Source: a virus. Taken from it: DNA of 64,000 nucleotides. Shown one piece after another: positions 1-8,329 of the stretch. How positions within the stretch are numbered: position 1 is the stretch's first letter; each line of letters begins with the position of its first letter. The stretch lies in the IMG/VR virus record IMGVR_UViG_3300035034_001897, positions 1 to 64,000 of that record, one strand, 5' to 3'. The notes beneath the pieces are model-generated. The model saw only the letters and a program-made list of their open reading frames with translations, was not told the origin of the DNA and ran no database searches. Made by a program: the position numbers and the translations under genes.

Positions 1-2
1 CA

Positions 3-422
3 ATAGGATTAGAGGCAGCATTGCACTTATATTATGGTGACGATGATAGAGTGGAACTCTACACTAGTCACGATGCAAGAGCGTACGTTCAATATCATAA
101 AGTATGCTTCATAACTACTCACGGTGATGAATTAAAATCTGTTGCAAATTTAGAATCTCAAATACACAAACTGATTATGGGAGAAGCTAAACAACACGGA
201 ATTGATGTAATGGAGGTTGAGCGATATATTCTATTGCACGGACACGAACACGTAGGATCGACAAGAGATCTTAATGGCAATGTGCAAAGAATAGGTTTAT
301 CATCAATGAGTGACATAGATGACTTCTGGCACAAATCTAGTGGATATGTAGGAAGACAACCTGAAAGTCAAGTAGTTATAGTAGATCCAAAGTCAGGACG
401 TAAAGCACTCTTATACGCATAG
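3..422 (+). CDS. Hypothetical protein, 5' end outside window
   Basis: The reading frame is open from base 3 to the TAG at 420, so the gene probably starts upstream of the window; the TTG at 21 is only the first start-like codon visible. I recognise no family. The visible part is mixed alpha/beta with a His-rich stretch (HGHEHVGSTRD) near its middle. It lies 40 bases before the next small gene, in the early or accessory block. Confidence 0.6.
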   Translation: MGLEAALHLYYGDDDRVELYTSHDARAYVQYHKVCFITTHGDELKSVANLESQIHKLIMGEAKQHGIDVMEVERYILLHGHEHVGSTRDLNGNVQRIGLSSMSDIDDFWHKSSGYVGRQPESQVVIVDPKSGRKALLYA

Positions 423-462
423 AATAAGTATCATTATTAATATGAAACATTTAAACTAAATT

Positions 463-828
463 ATGAATACAATTCTTTTATTAATATCATTAGCAGTAAT
501 ATCATTCATTCAAAATATGGCATTTACTTTCACTAGTAGAAGTCGGAATAGTGGAGATCCTGCGTATCATCGAAGAGCAGCTTGGGGAAGTAATGGGATT
601 TGGATGATCAATCAAATATTTCTAGTTAAAATTATATGGGAGCCAGTAATGAGTGGAGACTGGTTATATGTAGCAATTGCTGCATTAATTTATATTGTAT
701 TCACAACAGAAGGTAGTGTATATATGATGAGATTAATGTTAGGTCACACTAAAGATAATTGGATATCAAAACTATTTAGAGAAAAAGGAGACAGGCAAGT
801 AGGAGCTCAAAGTAAGCGAGAAAAATAA
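463..828 (+). CDS. Small membrane protein, three predicted TM segments
   Basis: A 121-residue protein with hydrophobic segments at about residues 1-21, 45-63 and 66-84 and a basic C-terminal tail (KREK). No Shine-Dalgarno; the start follows an A/T-rich leader. Followed by an intergenic promoter. It could be a holin-like or other inner-membrane phage protein, but nothing diagnostic is visible, and the lysis-type genes are elsewhere (28.6 and 48.1 kb). Confidence 0.6.
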   Translation: MNTILLLISLAVISFIQNMAFTFTSRSRNSGDPAYHRRAAWGSNGIWMINQIFLVKIIWEPVMSGDWLYVAIAALIYIVFTTEGSVYMMRLMLGHTKDNWISKLFREKGDRQVGAQSKREK

Positions 829-851
829 TACGAAAATAAACCAAAAAAATC

Positions 852-893
852 ATACCTAACTGTTGTCAGAAAGATAATAGTTAGGTATCTTTA
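852..893 (+). promoter_or_regulatory. Phage promoter, TTG-N20-TATCTTTA, inside a 10-bp inverted repeat
   Basis: TTG at 863-865 and TATCTTTA at 886-893 are 20 bases apart, matching the Bacteroidota -33/-7 consensus. The same spacer text (AGAAAGATA) recurs at 6372, 12032, 18474 and on the minus strand at 35384. Here ATACCTAACT (852-861) and AGTTAGGTAT (879-888) form a perfect 10-bp inverted repeat spanning the promoter, so it may also be an operator or hairpin. It precedes the gene at 927. Confidence 0.75.
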
Positions 894-926
894 TATAAAA
901 GAAATAGTAATCGTAAAATCGGAAAT

Positions 927-1451
927 ATGAAAACACAAATTGCAATCGTAGGTCGTAAAAATGACTCACTTATCGAAGGAGTGGATCACTACGAACCGCT
1001 GACAGGAAATCAATTCTTAGATGCAGTAGCAATAGCATCTCAAAACACAAACAAAATTATAGTTAGCGTTGATGATGGAGTAAACTTATACAACGAAAAT
1101 AGATTACAGATGTATGATAAGACGAATCTCAGAGTAGATGCGTGCTTTATATCATTTGAAAACAACGATCTAACTACTACAATGAAGAACTTAATCTACC
1201 TTCAAGGCAAGATTATTCGTGAAGAAACTGACATAATTGTGTTGACGTATAAACACGACATACCATTCAAACAAGCAAAAGAAAGAGCTCTTGCGAATGC
1301 AGAATTAATCACATCGTGGAAGCAACAGACAGAGCAATTAATTAAACACGAATTTGGATGCATATTGCAGATTCAAAGAGATGTAGAGCAAACTTACTGT
1401 TCACTTCCAGAGCAATACAGATTTGATGAAACATTAATTCAAAATTTATAA
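927..1451 (+). CDS. Hypothetical early protein
   Basis: A 174-residue soluble protein of unknown family, first gene after the promoter at 863-893. Its start is fixed by the recurring leader AAAATCGG (915-922) four bases before ATG. The N-terminus (KTQIAIVGRKND) begins like a Rossmann or P-loop beta strand, but no nucleotide-binding motif follows. Next gene starts 2 bases after the stop. Confidence 0.7.
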   Translation: MKTQIAIVGRKNDSLIEGVDHYEPLTGNQFLDAVAIASQNTNKIIVSVDDGVNLYNENRLQMYDKTNLRVDACFISFENNDLTTTMKNLIYLQGKIIREETDIIVLTYKHDIPFKQAKERALANAELITSWKQQTEQLIKHEFGCILQIQRDVEQTYCSLPEQYRFDETLIQNL

Positions 1452-1453
1452 TT

Positions 1454-1600
1454 ATGGCACCACTAACACTAAAGAAAGTGCAGGCACAAAAGAAACGTAT
1501 TGAGAAAAATGTAAGTAAGTTAGGACCTAATAATGAGGTACTTAGGGCAATGAATGCACGATATAGAGAATTGCAACAATTAGAGATTCAATTAAGTTAG
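1454..1600 (+). CDS. Small helical protein
   Basis: A 48-residue basic protein, mostly predicted helix (KKVQAQKKRIEKN..., ending RELQQLEIQL), consistent with a short coiled coil. It sits 2 bases after the preceding stop and 2 bases before the next start, so it is co-transcribed. No family recognised. Confidence 0.5.
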   Translation: MAPLTLKKVQAQKKRIEKNVSKLGPNNEVLRAMNARYRELQQLEIQLS

Positions 1601-1602
1601 CT

Positions 1603-1911
1603 ATGTGGACACATTTCTTAATAGAATTAATTGTAGAAGTGATAGCTGCTGCAATAATTGGATCATTCTTCTGGTATAATGGCAGAAGACAAATGAAGGC
1701 TTTAGAGAAGAGAAAAGCTCAAATCGTAACTAATCGTCTCAATGACGAAAGAATAGATGAAGTGTTCTTAATAGATTCACTTGATGATATGAGTGAACTT
1801 GATCAGATCAAATTTAACAGAGCGTCAATAGTATTGATGAAAAGTCCTCACGCCAATCTATATAATATTGTAATCAGAAATAGGTACGGATCAGAAGGAG
1901 AAATTAAATAA
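1603..1911 (+). CDS. Small membrane-anchored protein
   Basis: 102 residues with one strong N-terminal TM segment (about residues 4-27), then a basic stretch (RRQMKALEKRK) and a soluble acidic domain. The charge pattern suggests N-out/C-in insertion with the domain in the cytoplasm. Tightly packed with its neighbours; function unknown. Confidence 0.6.
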   Translation: MWTHFLIELIVEVIAAAIIGSFFWYNGRRQMKALEKRKAQIVTNRLNDERIDEVFLIDSLDDMSELDQIKFNRASIVLMKSPHANLYNIVIRNRYGSEGEIK

Positions 1912-1918
1912 TCGTAAA

Positions 1919-2086
1919 ATGAGAAGAATCAATTCAAAAGCATTAAGTACTACAACTATTATTGCAGGAGTAGTGATGATAGTAGGAGCAGTTATCGATT
2001 TCAATAATTCAAACGCATTGAAATTAGCTGTAGGAGGAATAATGATGTTTATACTAGGATTACTGATCAAAACAGACAAAGTATGA
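1919..2086 (+). CDS. Small two-TM protein
   Basis: 55 residues with hydrophobic segments at about 12-27 and 35-50. The start follows a variant of the recurring leader (AATCGT at 1910-1915). The stop overlaps the next start (ATGA). The opposite-strand reading of this stretch looks like a shadow because neighbours are all +. Confidence 0.5.
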   Translation: MRRINSKALSTTTIIAGVVMIVGAVIDFNNSNALKLAVGGIMMFILGLLIKTDKV

Positions 2087-2166
2087 CCACCAACATCGTA
2101 AATCAGGCAGCAAAGCACTATGCAAATGAGCATTGTGGAGAAGACTTTCTAGGGTATAACAAATAA
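2083..2166 (+). CDS. Very small hypothetical protein
   Basis: A 27-residue frame whose ATG overlaps the previous stop (ATGA), the usual sign of translational coupling in this phage. The peptide is polar (MTTNIVNQAAKHYANEH...). Too short to assign and could be spurious. Confidence 0.35.
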   Translation: MTTNIVNQAAKHYANEHCGEDFLGYNK

Positions 2167-2177
2167 AAAAAACTATT

Positions 2178-2525
2178 ATGTTTAAAGGAACAAAAGGAGA
2201 ATGGAAAGTAGGAGAAATAGACAAGACAAAAGTATGGAGTGAAGAAAATGGTAAGAGAGGTGTTGTTAGTTGGGGAACTAATGAGGCTCATAATTCACAC
2301 TTCCATTTAGATAAAGACCATCAAACACATGTTTATAACGCTGAACTAATAGCAAATTCAGGGACAACTATTAATAAATGTGGATTTTTCCCTAGTGAGT
2401 TGTTAGAGCAAAGAGACGATTTACTAGAAGCCTTAATAAACTTAATAAATATAGACCCTTTGGATATTGAAGGGGTTTTTAAAGCAGAAAGTAAGGCACT
2501 AAAATTAATTAATAACCTTAAATAA
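2178..2525 (+). CDS. Phage hypothetical of the GxWKV...LLEAL type
   Basis: 115 residues. The order GEWKV near the N-terminus, NAELIANSG in the middle and LLEQRDDLLEAL near the C-terminus resembles a widespread family of small phage and prophage proteins of unknown role (TPGPWKV...NARLIAAAPELLEAL). The resemblance is by eye. Early region, co-directional with neighbours. Confidence 0.65.
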   Translation: MFKGTKGEWKVGEIDKTKVWSEENGKRGVVSWGTNEAHNSHFHLDKDHQTHVYNAELIANSGTTINKCGFFPSELLEQRDDLLEALINLINIDPLDIEGVFKAESKALKLINNLK

Positions 2526-2533
2526 ATAAAAAA

Positions 2534-2641
2534 ATGGATATATTTAAAATAAAATTACCGACAGAAGAAGAAAACGAGAACTTCACAGAGATAGGTGACT
2601 GGTTCGACCATATTAATGAACAATTTAAAACAAATGATTGA
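2534..2641 (+). CDS. Small acidic hypothetical protein
   Basis: A 35-residue acidic frame beginning 8 bases after the previous stop. Its TGA overlaps the TTG start of the next gene, so the two are probably coupled. No family recognised. Confidence 0.4.
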   Translation: MDIFKIKLPTEEENENFTEIGDWFDHINEQFKTND

Positions 2642-2943
2642 GTATCTTAAAATCAAACAAAGCAGCATTTAAAAGTGGAGTGAAGTGGATGATTGATCAA
2701 ATCAATCAAGAACATCCAGTAAATCCATTCATTAAAGTGCACTTGTCAGCACAAGTACTGTTGCAATCACTCGACGACATTGAAGATGAAAGTGGATTCA
2801 AACATAACCTCAAACGACACGGAAAAATTGTGATGAGTGAGATTGAGAAGTTTGATAGTACAGTATTCAATCTTGCAAATCCAGACGATAAGAATGCGAT
2901 GGTCGCATACTTAAACGATCAACTTAACAAATTACAATTATAA
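2638..2943 (+). CDS. Hypothetical helical protein, TTG start
   Basis: 101 residues, mostly helical. The first available start is TTG at 2638, overlapping the preceding stop (TTGA); the next ATG (codon 18) would cut off a well-formed basic N-terminus, so TTG is preferred. The stop codon overlaps the next ATG (TAATG). Function unknown. Confidence 0.55.
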   Translation: MSILKSNKAAFKSGVKWMIDQINQEHPVNPFIKVHLSAQVLLQSLDDIEDESGFKHNLKRHGKIVMSEIEKFDSTVFNLANPDDKNAMVAYLNDQLNKLQL

Positions 2944-3236
2944 TGGGAGCAGTAACAGCACAAAAAAGAGTGAGCGAAGTCAAAGCGTATCAAATCACTC
3001 AAGAGGATCTAAATAATCCATACAAAGTAGGAGTGTGGATGTGTATGGTAAGTGAAAATCATAAGAATGCAGATAACGTATTGTTCGTAGATGATGGTGA
3101 GTTGAGAGTAGGAGTAGAGTTATCTCCATTACCACATTTAATTGAGGAGAATGAATTATTAGTGTTAGAGCAAGATAGATTTGTACACTACACTAACAAA
3201 CAATTTGAAAACAGATATCAAATAAATCAATTCTAA
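2943..3236 (+). CDS. Hypothetical protein
   Basis: 97 residues, mixed alpha/beta. Starts inside the previous stop (TAATG) and ends in the same overlap with the next gene, so three genes in a row (2638, 2943, 3236) are stop/start coupled. No recognised motif. Confidence 0.6.
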   Translation: MGAVTAQKRVSEVKAYQITQEDLNNPYKVGVWMCMVSENHKNADNVLFVDDGELRVGVELSPLPHLIEENELLVLEQDRFVHYTNKQFENRYQINQF

Positions 3237-3430
3237 TGGAGTATTCATTCAAGTTATTCAATAAACGAGACAAGCATATAGCGAACGAGTATCACGAGAA
3301 GGATAGTAAAGGCTTTATCGTCATTTATCACGAATCGCTAGTAAATCAAACAGGAAAAAGAAAAGTGACAGCTAGACATTACGTCAAACATACACGAAAG
3401 CAGTTGCAAACTCAACAAACAATAATATGA
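3236..3430 (+). CDS. Small basic hypothetical protein
   Basis: 64 residues rich in Lys, Arg and His (ends KHTRKQLQTQQTII), coupled by TAATG overlap to the gene before. The basic charge would suit nucleic-acid binding, but that is inference only. Confidence 0.5.
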   Translation: MEYSFKLFNKRDKHIANEYHEKDSKGFIVIYHESLVNQTGKRKVTARHYVKHTRKQLQTQQTII

Positions 3431-3467
3431 CATCAATAGATGAATGATAATTTAAAAATCAATATCA

Positions 3468-3698
3468 ATGAAGACATTAAAGTACAGACTAGTTAAATAT
3501 AGTAATGGTAGATATACAATACAATACAAAAATTGGTTGTGGTGGACAGAATTTGATGAATATCTACAAACGTCATATGTAAAAGTTGCAGTCTCAAAAA
3601 GAAATCCAGTAAAGCTGGTAAGAAAATTACGTAAACAATTCGACTGTCGTAAATTGAAAATGATACAGTATCCAACACTAAAAATAACAATTCAATAA
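3468..3698 (+). CDS. Small basic hypothetical protein
   Basis: 76 residues, very basic, with an aromatic patch (YKNWLWWTEFDEY). The stop overlaps the next ATG (TAATG). The minus-strand frame over the same bases is a shadow. Unknown function. Confidence 0.55.
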   Translation: MKTLKYRLVKYSNGRYTIQYKNWLWWTEFDEYLQTSYVKVAVSKRNPVKLVRKLRKQFDCRKLKMIQYPTLKITIQ

Positions 3699-3979
3699 TG
3701 GCAAAAGAAAATCGTACTAGGCGCAACATAATAAAGATGAATATATATGAATTTAGTTACTCTGGAGGCGAAACTGATATGGTACCTAAAGTAGAGGACT
3801 GTAAATGTCCACAATGTGGAAAATCAAATCTTCATCAAGAGCACGATACGACATTAGTCACTGCAACAGAAACATTATTCACTGGAGATGAGCCATTCAA
3901 TGGTGAACCAGGAATTTGGTGGATAGAGGTGCATAAATGTGGATGTGGACAAATATATTGCTACGAGAATGGAGCGTAA
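3698..3979 (+). CDS. Zinc-ribbon-like small protein
   Basis: 93 residues with two cysteine groups, C35-x-C37-x2-C40 and C81-x-C83-x4-C88, which could bind one zinc as a ribbon. The ATG at 3737 (residue 14, MNIYEFSYSGG) is an alternative start; the upstream one is chosen because it overlaps the preceding stop. Role unknown, possibly a nucleic-acid or protein interface. Confidence 0.6.
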   Translation: MAKENRTRRNIIKMNIYEFSYSGGETDMVPKVEDCKCPQCGKSNLHQEHDTTLVTATETLFTGDEPFNGEPGIWWIEVHKCGCGQIYCYENGA

Positions 3980-3989
3980 ATAAATAGTT

Positions 3990-4313
3990 ATGAAATTCTA
4001 CAGATACTACTTACAGCAATACGCAGAGACGGAACATTCAATCTTCCCTCAAACAAAACTAATACTCGACGAGTTCAATCTAATGAAAGAAACTGCGAAA
4101 GGATATTGGATATGTCAAGGAGATCCTAACCGATTGCACGGCTTTAAGAAATGGGTGAGTAAAACTGCTAAGAAAAGATATGCATATCCATCTAAGAAGG
4201 ATGCTCTAGTTAATTATCAAAAGAGAACTGAGAGAAGAATCGCAATCTTAAAAGCTCAAATAGCTATCTGCGACAAAGGATTAAATTTAAGTAATCTAAT
4301 TCAACATATATGA
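3990..4313 (+). CDS. Hypothetical basic protein
   Basis: 107 residues with a lysine-rich middle (KKWVSKTAKKRYAYPSKKD) and helical C-terminus. Overlaps the next gene by 4 bases (ATGA). No family recognised. Confidence 0.6.
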   Translation: MKFYRYYLQQYAETEHSIFPQTKLILDEFNLMKETAKGYWICQGDPNRLHGFKKWVSKTAKKRYAYPSKKDALVNYQKRTERRIAILKAQIAICDKGLNLSNLIQHI

Positions 4314-4777
4314 CAAAGAACGATATAGTACAATCAATCAATAGATTGTGGACATTTGATAATGATCAACAACACACACACACATGGCACGATAAGCAGA
4401 AGCTGATTGAAGAAATAGATCAGATTGATGAGGGTGAGTTGTCAGACGAATACCATTCAATGAATGAGTTGTATGAGTTTAGAAAGATGTATAATGCTGC
4501 ACTATTCAATCAGTGGGCAAAGTCAACATACGAAATCAATCCAAACATTCCAGCTACATACGATGTACACAAATCATTAAAGCATCACGATGGAGAAGAC
4601 TGTTTTGGAGGAGGATGGTTTATTGTAGTGGCAATGTTAACTACAGGCCAGATAAGTAATCACTACAAACTGAAAGATTGGAACCTATTTAAGATTCCAG
4701 TGACATATAAAGCAAAGTATCAATTTGACAACCATACTCCACAAGATGTGTTAGATAGATTAAAGCAAATACTTTAG
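4310..4777 (+). CDS. Hypothetical acidic protein
   Basis: 155 residues, acidic, with several Trp and His residues and a Gly-rich turn (GEDCFGGGWF). Last gene of the run 927-4777, ending just before a possible -7 box. Function unknown. Confidence 0.65.
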   Translation: MTKNDIVQSINRLWTFDNDQQHTHTWHDKQKLIEEIDQIDEGELSDEYHSMNELYEFRKMYNAALFNQWAKSTYEINPNIPATYDVHKSLKHHDGEDCFGGGWFIVVAMLTTGQISNHYKLKDWNLFKIPVTYKAKYQFDNHTPQDVLDRLKQIL

Positions 4778-4785
4778 TATCTTTG
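4778..4785 (+). promoter_or_regulatory. Possible -7 box TATCTTTG
   Basis: TATCTTTG matches the -7 consensus, 30 bases before the ATG at 4815, but I see no TTG at the right distance upstream. It overlaps the stop codon of the preceding gene. Weak call. Confidence 0.35.
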
Positions 4786-4814
4786 TGTAAGATAAATAAA
4801 CTGTACCCTATACA

Positions 4815-5975
4815 ATGAATAAGGAGTTTCATAACGATGTTAATAAGGAAGTTGAGCAAATAGCAAAGTCTGCTAACAACGCGAATATACACATACCAGA
4901 TACGGTTAGGGACATTGAATCGTACAAGAAATATATAGCATTGAAAGAGGCACCGGCCTTAAAACTGCCTAACCGACTCATCCAAACTAGTGATCTTAAC
5001 CTAGAAGTAGATCCAGTCGCACATAACGTGGCAATAGAGAAGAAGATAGTACATCTCCCTAGTGATGAGCAAGATGATATATTGAAGAGATGTAAAGCAA
5101 TTAAGGTGCTGCATTATCGTATAGGGTCATTAAAAGAAAAAGCATTTGGTATCAAGCGTAGAAAGCATCATCCTACACTTATCAGTGGGTTACTTGATGA
5201 ACGCAGAAGTGAACTGGTAGAGTACTTTGGTGCCTTATTGACAGAGAAAGAAGTACATAAGATCATTACAATGGAATGGGGCTATCAGATCACAATGAGG
5301 TCGGTTACTAATTTCAGACGTAAAAATCACGATGCAATAGAGGGAGCTAAGAAAGAATTCCTCAAAGATCATAGCAGTATCAGGCTATCACACAAGAAGG
5401 GTCGCTTACAAGAATTGCAGCAGATATTCATTTCACGTAAGATGAAGTGGGAAGAGAATCCTACTAGGGACAATGAGAAGATGTTGGTTACTGTTCTTAG
5501 GGAGATTCGTCAGGAAACGCAAGATAACACATTACGAATTGATGCAAACATAAATGCAAACATCAATGTGACCATCCAAACACACATAGAGCAAGAAATA
5601 ATGAAGAGCCTAACGCTCAATGATATCATTATTGCACGTGTGGCAAGTAGAATGAACATCAATCCTAGATTCCTTATAAGTAGATTGCATAATAGCTATT
5701 ATGCTAAACATAGCGGTTTTGTTAGACCAGATCAAGATTTGAGTGAGCAAGAGACGACTTACCCATCAGCGATGGTGTATAATTGGAAAGATATTAAGGC
5801 CCAACACGATAGAGAGGGAGATGCAAACGCATTAGATGCACAATGGGAAGAGGTACCTAATGATCAAGAGCAAGTTGCCCTATCTATGAAGGAATTACTT
5901 GCACAACAAATAAAAGCAAAGCAGGATCAAGTCAATATGTCCCAAGAACGAATAGATCGTAACACAGCAGAATAA
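4815..5975 (+). CDS. Putative terminase small subunit-like DNA-binding protein
   Basis: 386 residues. A central part (about residues 145-240) has a helix-turn-helix-like stretch (WGYQITMRSVTNFRR) followed by IRLSHKKGRLQELQQIF and a long helix ending in LREIRQE. That order resembles terminase small subunits of large phages, which recognise packaging sites and cooperate with the large subunit. The terminase large gene is about 56 kb away, so context neither supports nor excludes this. The C-terminal third is polar and Gln-rich. It could instead be another HTH-coiled-coil regulator. Confidence 0.5.
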   Translation: MNKEFHNDVNKEVEQIAKSANNANIHIPDTVRDIESYKKYIALKEAPALKLPNRLIQTSDLNLEVDPVAHNVAIEKKIVHLPSDEQDDILKRCKAIKVLHYRIGSLKEKAFGIKRRKHHPTLISGLLDERRSELVEYFGALLTEKEVHKIITMEWGYQITMRSVTNFRRKNHDAIEGAKKEFLKDHSSIRLSHKKGRLQELQQIFISRKMKWEENPTRDNEKMLVTVLREIRQETQDNTLRIDANINANINVTIQTHIEQEIMKSLTLNDIIIARVASRMNINPRFLISRLHNSYYAKHSGFVRPDQDLSEQETTYPSAMVYNWKDIKAQHDREGDANALDAQWEEVPNDQEQVALSMKELLAQQIKAKQDQVNMSQERIDRNTAE

Positions 5976-6054
5976 TACAATTAGGGTCATTCATTAGTAG
6001 ATGTTTTTTGTCAATTTCACTACTATCGTTTGGCCTTAATTTATATACCAACTT

Positions 6055-6255
6055 ATGATAAGTCAATATAAAAACGTATCAACACACACCTACGCAGATG
6101 TAAGTACAGTATATTGGCAGGCAAGAGTGACTAGAAAAGGCAAGATATTAATTAATAAAAACTACAGAGATGAGCGTGTAGCTGCACTTGCAGTAGATAA
6201 AGCACTAATCAGCGCTGGATATGATCCAGTAAATATTCTCAAAAAAGTTCCCTAA
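6055..6255 (+). CDS. AP2-like DNA-binding protein
   Basis: 66 residues almost entirely matching the AP2/ERF fold pattern: YKNVS near the N-terminus, YWQARVTRKGK as the central strands, then RDERVAALAVDKAL as the helix. In phages this domain occurs alone or in HNH homing endonucleases and binds DNA through the three-stranded sheet. Stand-alone here, just upstream of two promoter-like repeats, so a regulatory role is conceivable. Confidence 0.65.
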   Translation: MISQYKNVSTHTYADVSTVYWQARVTRKGKILINKNYRDERVAALAVDKALISAGYDPVNILKKVP

Positions 6256-6259
6256 AGTG

Positions 6260-6290
6260 TTGTCAGAAAGATATTAAAGTAGAATCAACA
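6260..6290 (+). promoter_or_regulatory. Degenerate copy of the phage promoter
   Basis: Carries GTTGTCAGAAAGATATTAAA exactly as in the active-looking copies, but the -7 position reads AATCAAC instead of TATCTTTA. GTTG (6259-6262) and CAAC (at 6286-6289) bracket it as an inverted repeat. Probably a decayed promoter or a protein-binding site that lacks promoter function. Confidence 0.45.
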
Positions 6291-6371
6291 ACGAAATTGC
6301 TCAACGTGAGAGTTTCATAAAATTGATACATACTTTAAAACAATACATCTAAAATAAATATTAGGTAACTG

Positions 6372-6402
6372 TTGTGAGAAAGATATAAAGGTAGTATCTT
6401 TA
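6372..6402 (+). promoter_or_regulatory. Phage promoter, TTG-N20-TATCTTTA
   Basis: TTG at 6372-6374 and TATCTTTA at 6395-6402, spacer 20. Spacer text GAGAAAGATATAAAGGTAG is shared with the copies at 12032 and 35384. AAAGATA and TATCTTT form a dyad around the -7 box. Drives the gene at 6438 and the downstream run. Confidence 0.8.
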
Positions 6403-6437
6403 TGTAAAGGAAACAATAACACATTAAAATCGGAAAT

Positions 6438-6773
6438 ATGAAAACTGTCGAACAATTAAATCAACTATTCAAAGGTAAATCAATCAACATTCATCTATAT
6501 GCAGAATTCTCAGACTGTCCAGATGAAGGGCAAGAGAAAACAGACTACATTCAATATTTAAAAGATGAGAATGATTGTCTTGAAGACTGGACAGATGAAG
6601 ATTTTGAAGGAATGCTTGAGATTAGTAAAAGACAACTATTATCGATGGATCCTACAACTGAAGAGTTAGTAGAGAAGAGAGCAGTGCAAGTACAATCTAT
6701 AAGTTGTGATGGAGATAGTTTCGCAATAGTATGGTTCGATGGATTAGATATAGATGTAACAACTTACTATTAA
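6438..6773 (+). CDS. Acidic hypothetical protein
   Basis: 111 residues, strongly acidic (many Asp/Glu, few basic residues), as seen in some DNA-mimic or inhibitor proteins, though nothing specific is recognised. The start is fixed by AAAATCGG at 6426-6433, four bases before ATG, and by the promoter 36 bases upstream. Confidence 0.65.
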   Translation: MKTVEQLNQLFKGKSINIHLYAEFSDCPDEGQEKTDYIQYLKDENDCLEDWTDEDFEGMLEISKRQLLSMDPTTEELVEKRAVQVQSISCDGDSFAIVWFDGLDIDVTTYY

Positions 6774-6792
6774 TCACTAAATCAAAATTATT

Positions 6793-6852
6793 ATGGCAGT
6801 ATCGAACAATTACACGATCTTCTCAGATATAATTAAAATCGTAAGACTATGA
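6793..6852 (+). CDS. Possible 19-residue leader peptide
   Basis: A short frame (MAVSNNYTIFSDIIKIVRL) whose TGA overlaps the next ATG. It also contains the AAAATCGT leader of the next gene, so it may be only leader sequence. Confidence 0.2.
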   Translation: MAVSNNYTIFSDIIKIVRL

Positions 6853-7124
6853 AAACACAACAATTAACATCAGATCAATACGGATTGCAAGTAGCACAAA
6901 TCATTTATGATGCATTGCCTAACACCATCAAGATCTGCTCAGGACTAACAGTAGAAAGTGTACTAGAAGACATTCAAGGACAATTGAGTGCTGATATGGA
7001 AACTTTAGAGAAGAAATATCCTGAACTACCAACGACAGTAGATGATTGTTGGGAATCAGATATATCATACCAAGAGGCTGCTGCAATATTGACAGAGCCA
7101 TATATACAAATCGTAAGCAATTAA
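6849..7124 (+). CDS. Acidic hypothetical protein
   Basis: 91 residues, acidic. Preceded by the AAAATCGT form of the leader (6835-6842). Begins MKTQQLTSDQYGLQVAQII and is mostly helical. Unknown function. Confidence 0.6.
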   Translation: MKTQQLTSDQYGLQVAQIIYDALPNTIKICSGLTVESVLEDIQGQLSADMETLEKKYPELPTTVDDCWESDISYQEAAAILTEPYIQIVSN

Positions 7125-7145
7125 TATTAACTAAAAATCGGAACA

Positions 7146-7721
7146 ATGAATAAGCCAGCAAGATATAGAGCGCCTAAATTAACAGCAGAAGAAAAAGAAG
7201 CTCGCAAATATGTAAACCAGCGTAGTAGAGAGTGTAAAGCTCATAACAAAGATGTGCGTGCAAACCTAAGAAGAGAGATTGCAGTATTGAATTTTATGAA
7301 AAAGAATGATGTACTTTATCATCATCACTCAAGTCAAGATAGTATGAAGTCAACTATTAGTGATAGCCTCGATCAATTAAGATCAGAAAAGAAGACTCAT
7401 ACTGAGGAACTCAGAGATACTGAATACGATCCTCATTTCAGATTGCTGCCAAGACACATAGAATATGATCCTTATGTATGGAATAGATTGGGTGAAGGCA
7501 ACAACCATCTACCAGTTTGTCAATTTGGTAACTTATGGAGTCACAATGAATTTGAAACAATTTATGATGTACCATTAGACGGAACGTATAGATTTCACAT
7601 CTACGATTCAGGTGAAAGAGGACTAGGTTCATTCAATAGAATCACAGCAACATTAATAGAACTAGAGGTAGTTGCTCCAACTGTAAATCCAGGAGCAATC
7701 ATTCCGATTACAGCAAATTAA
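7146..7721 (+). CDS. Hypothetical protein
   Basis: 191 residues. A basic N-terminal half predicted helical (EKEARKYVNQRSRECKAHNK) is followed by a polar C-terminal half containing YDVPLDGTYRFHIYDSGERG, probably beta-rich. Start set by AAAATCGG at 7134-7141. No family recognised. Confidence 0.65.
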   Translation: MNKPARYRAPKLTAEEKEARKYVNQRSRECKAHNKDVRANLRREIAVLNFMKKNDVLYHHHSSQDSMKSTISDSLDQLRSEKKTHTEELRDTEYDPHFRLLPRHIEYDPYVWNRLGEGNNHLPVCQFGNLWSHNEFETIYDVPLDGTYRFHIYDSGERGLGSFNRITATLIELEVVAPTVNPGAIIPITAN

Positions 7722-7738
7722 TTACAACGAACAGTAGT

Positions 7739-8155
7739 ATGGCACGAGTAAATAAATACAATATTCACTGGCAGGTCGTTCGAGTAGCAGCTAAGAATGA
7801 AAAGGATATCGAGAAGAGAATTGATCAAGTGTTTGAATTCTTAATGGCCAACAAATCTAAGGAGAATTTTGAGAGAGTGAAGAAATGGTTAAGAATGTCA
7901 CCGCTTGGATTTAAAGATCAGCAAAAGAAGCAGTTATATGGTGAATCGCTCAGATACTTAACGTCAATTGAGAGTATGTTTACTCAAACAGATCGACAAT
8001 GTGATTTTACTCAGTACACCAAACAGCAGTTGCAAGCAGTATATAAAGATATTGCAAAACGCAAATATACATTTCAATCAAAAGGTGCACCTAAATCACA
8101 TAACGCATTTATCGATAAATTAACTCAATGCCTAGATAATTATGATACCAACTGA
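7739..8155 (+). CDS. Hypothetical helical protein
   Basis: 138 residues, basic and helical (IHWQVVRVAAKNEKDIEKRIDQ). Its end overlaps the start of the next gene by 14 bases in another frame. No recognised domain. Confidence 0.65.
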   Translation: MARVNKYNIHWQVVRVAAKNEKDIEKRIDQVFEFLMANKSKENFERVKKWLRMSPLGFKDQQKKQLYGESLRYLTSIESMFTQTDRQCDFTQYTKQQLQAVYKDIAKRKYTFQSKGAPKSHNAFIDKLTQCLDNYDTN

Positions 8156-8309
8156 ACAACAAAGAGAAGATTTCAAGAAAGCAGCAGAGCCATTGATGAA
8201 ATATTTAGCTGAGAATCACCACCCACATATGGAGGCGATTGTTAGTGGTGGCAGAGCAGAACTGCTTGAAAGTAAGTGTGTTCACAATACAGACAAGTTT
8301 ATATTGTAG
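8142..8309 (+). CDS. Small phage protein, HPHMEAIVSGGRAELLE type
   Basis: 55 residues. The pattern AAEPLMKYLAENHHPHMEAI...AELLE...NTDKFIL matches a small protein family common in phages and prophages, function unknown to me. Starts inside the preceding gene, a typical arrangement here. Confidence 0.6.
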   Translation: MIPTEQQREDFKKAAEPLMKYLAENHHPHMEAIVSGGRAELLESKCVHNTDKFIL

Positions 8310-8329
8310 ATTAACATAATCAAATCGTA

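Noticed and set aside
5976-6054. Promoter TTG at 6008 with TATCGTTTG
   Set aside because: The -7 box has an extra base and the spacing is too short.
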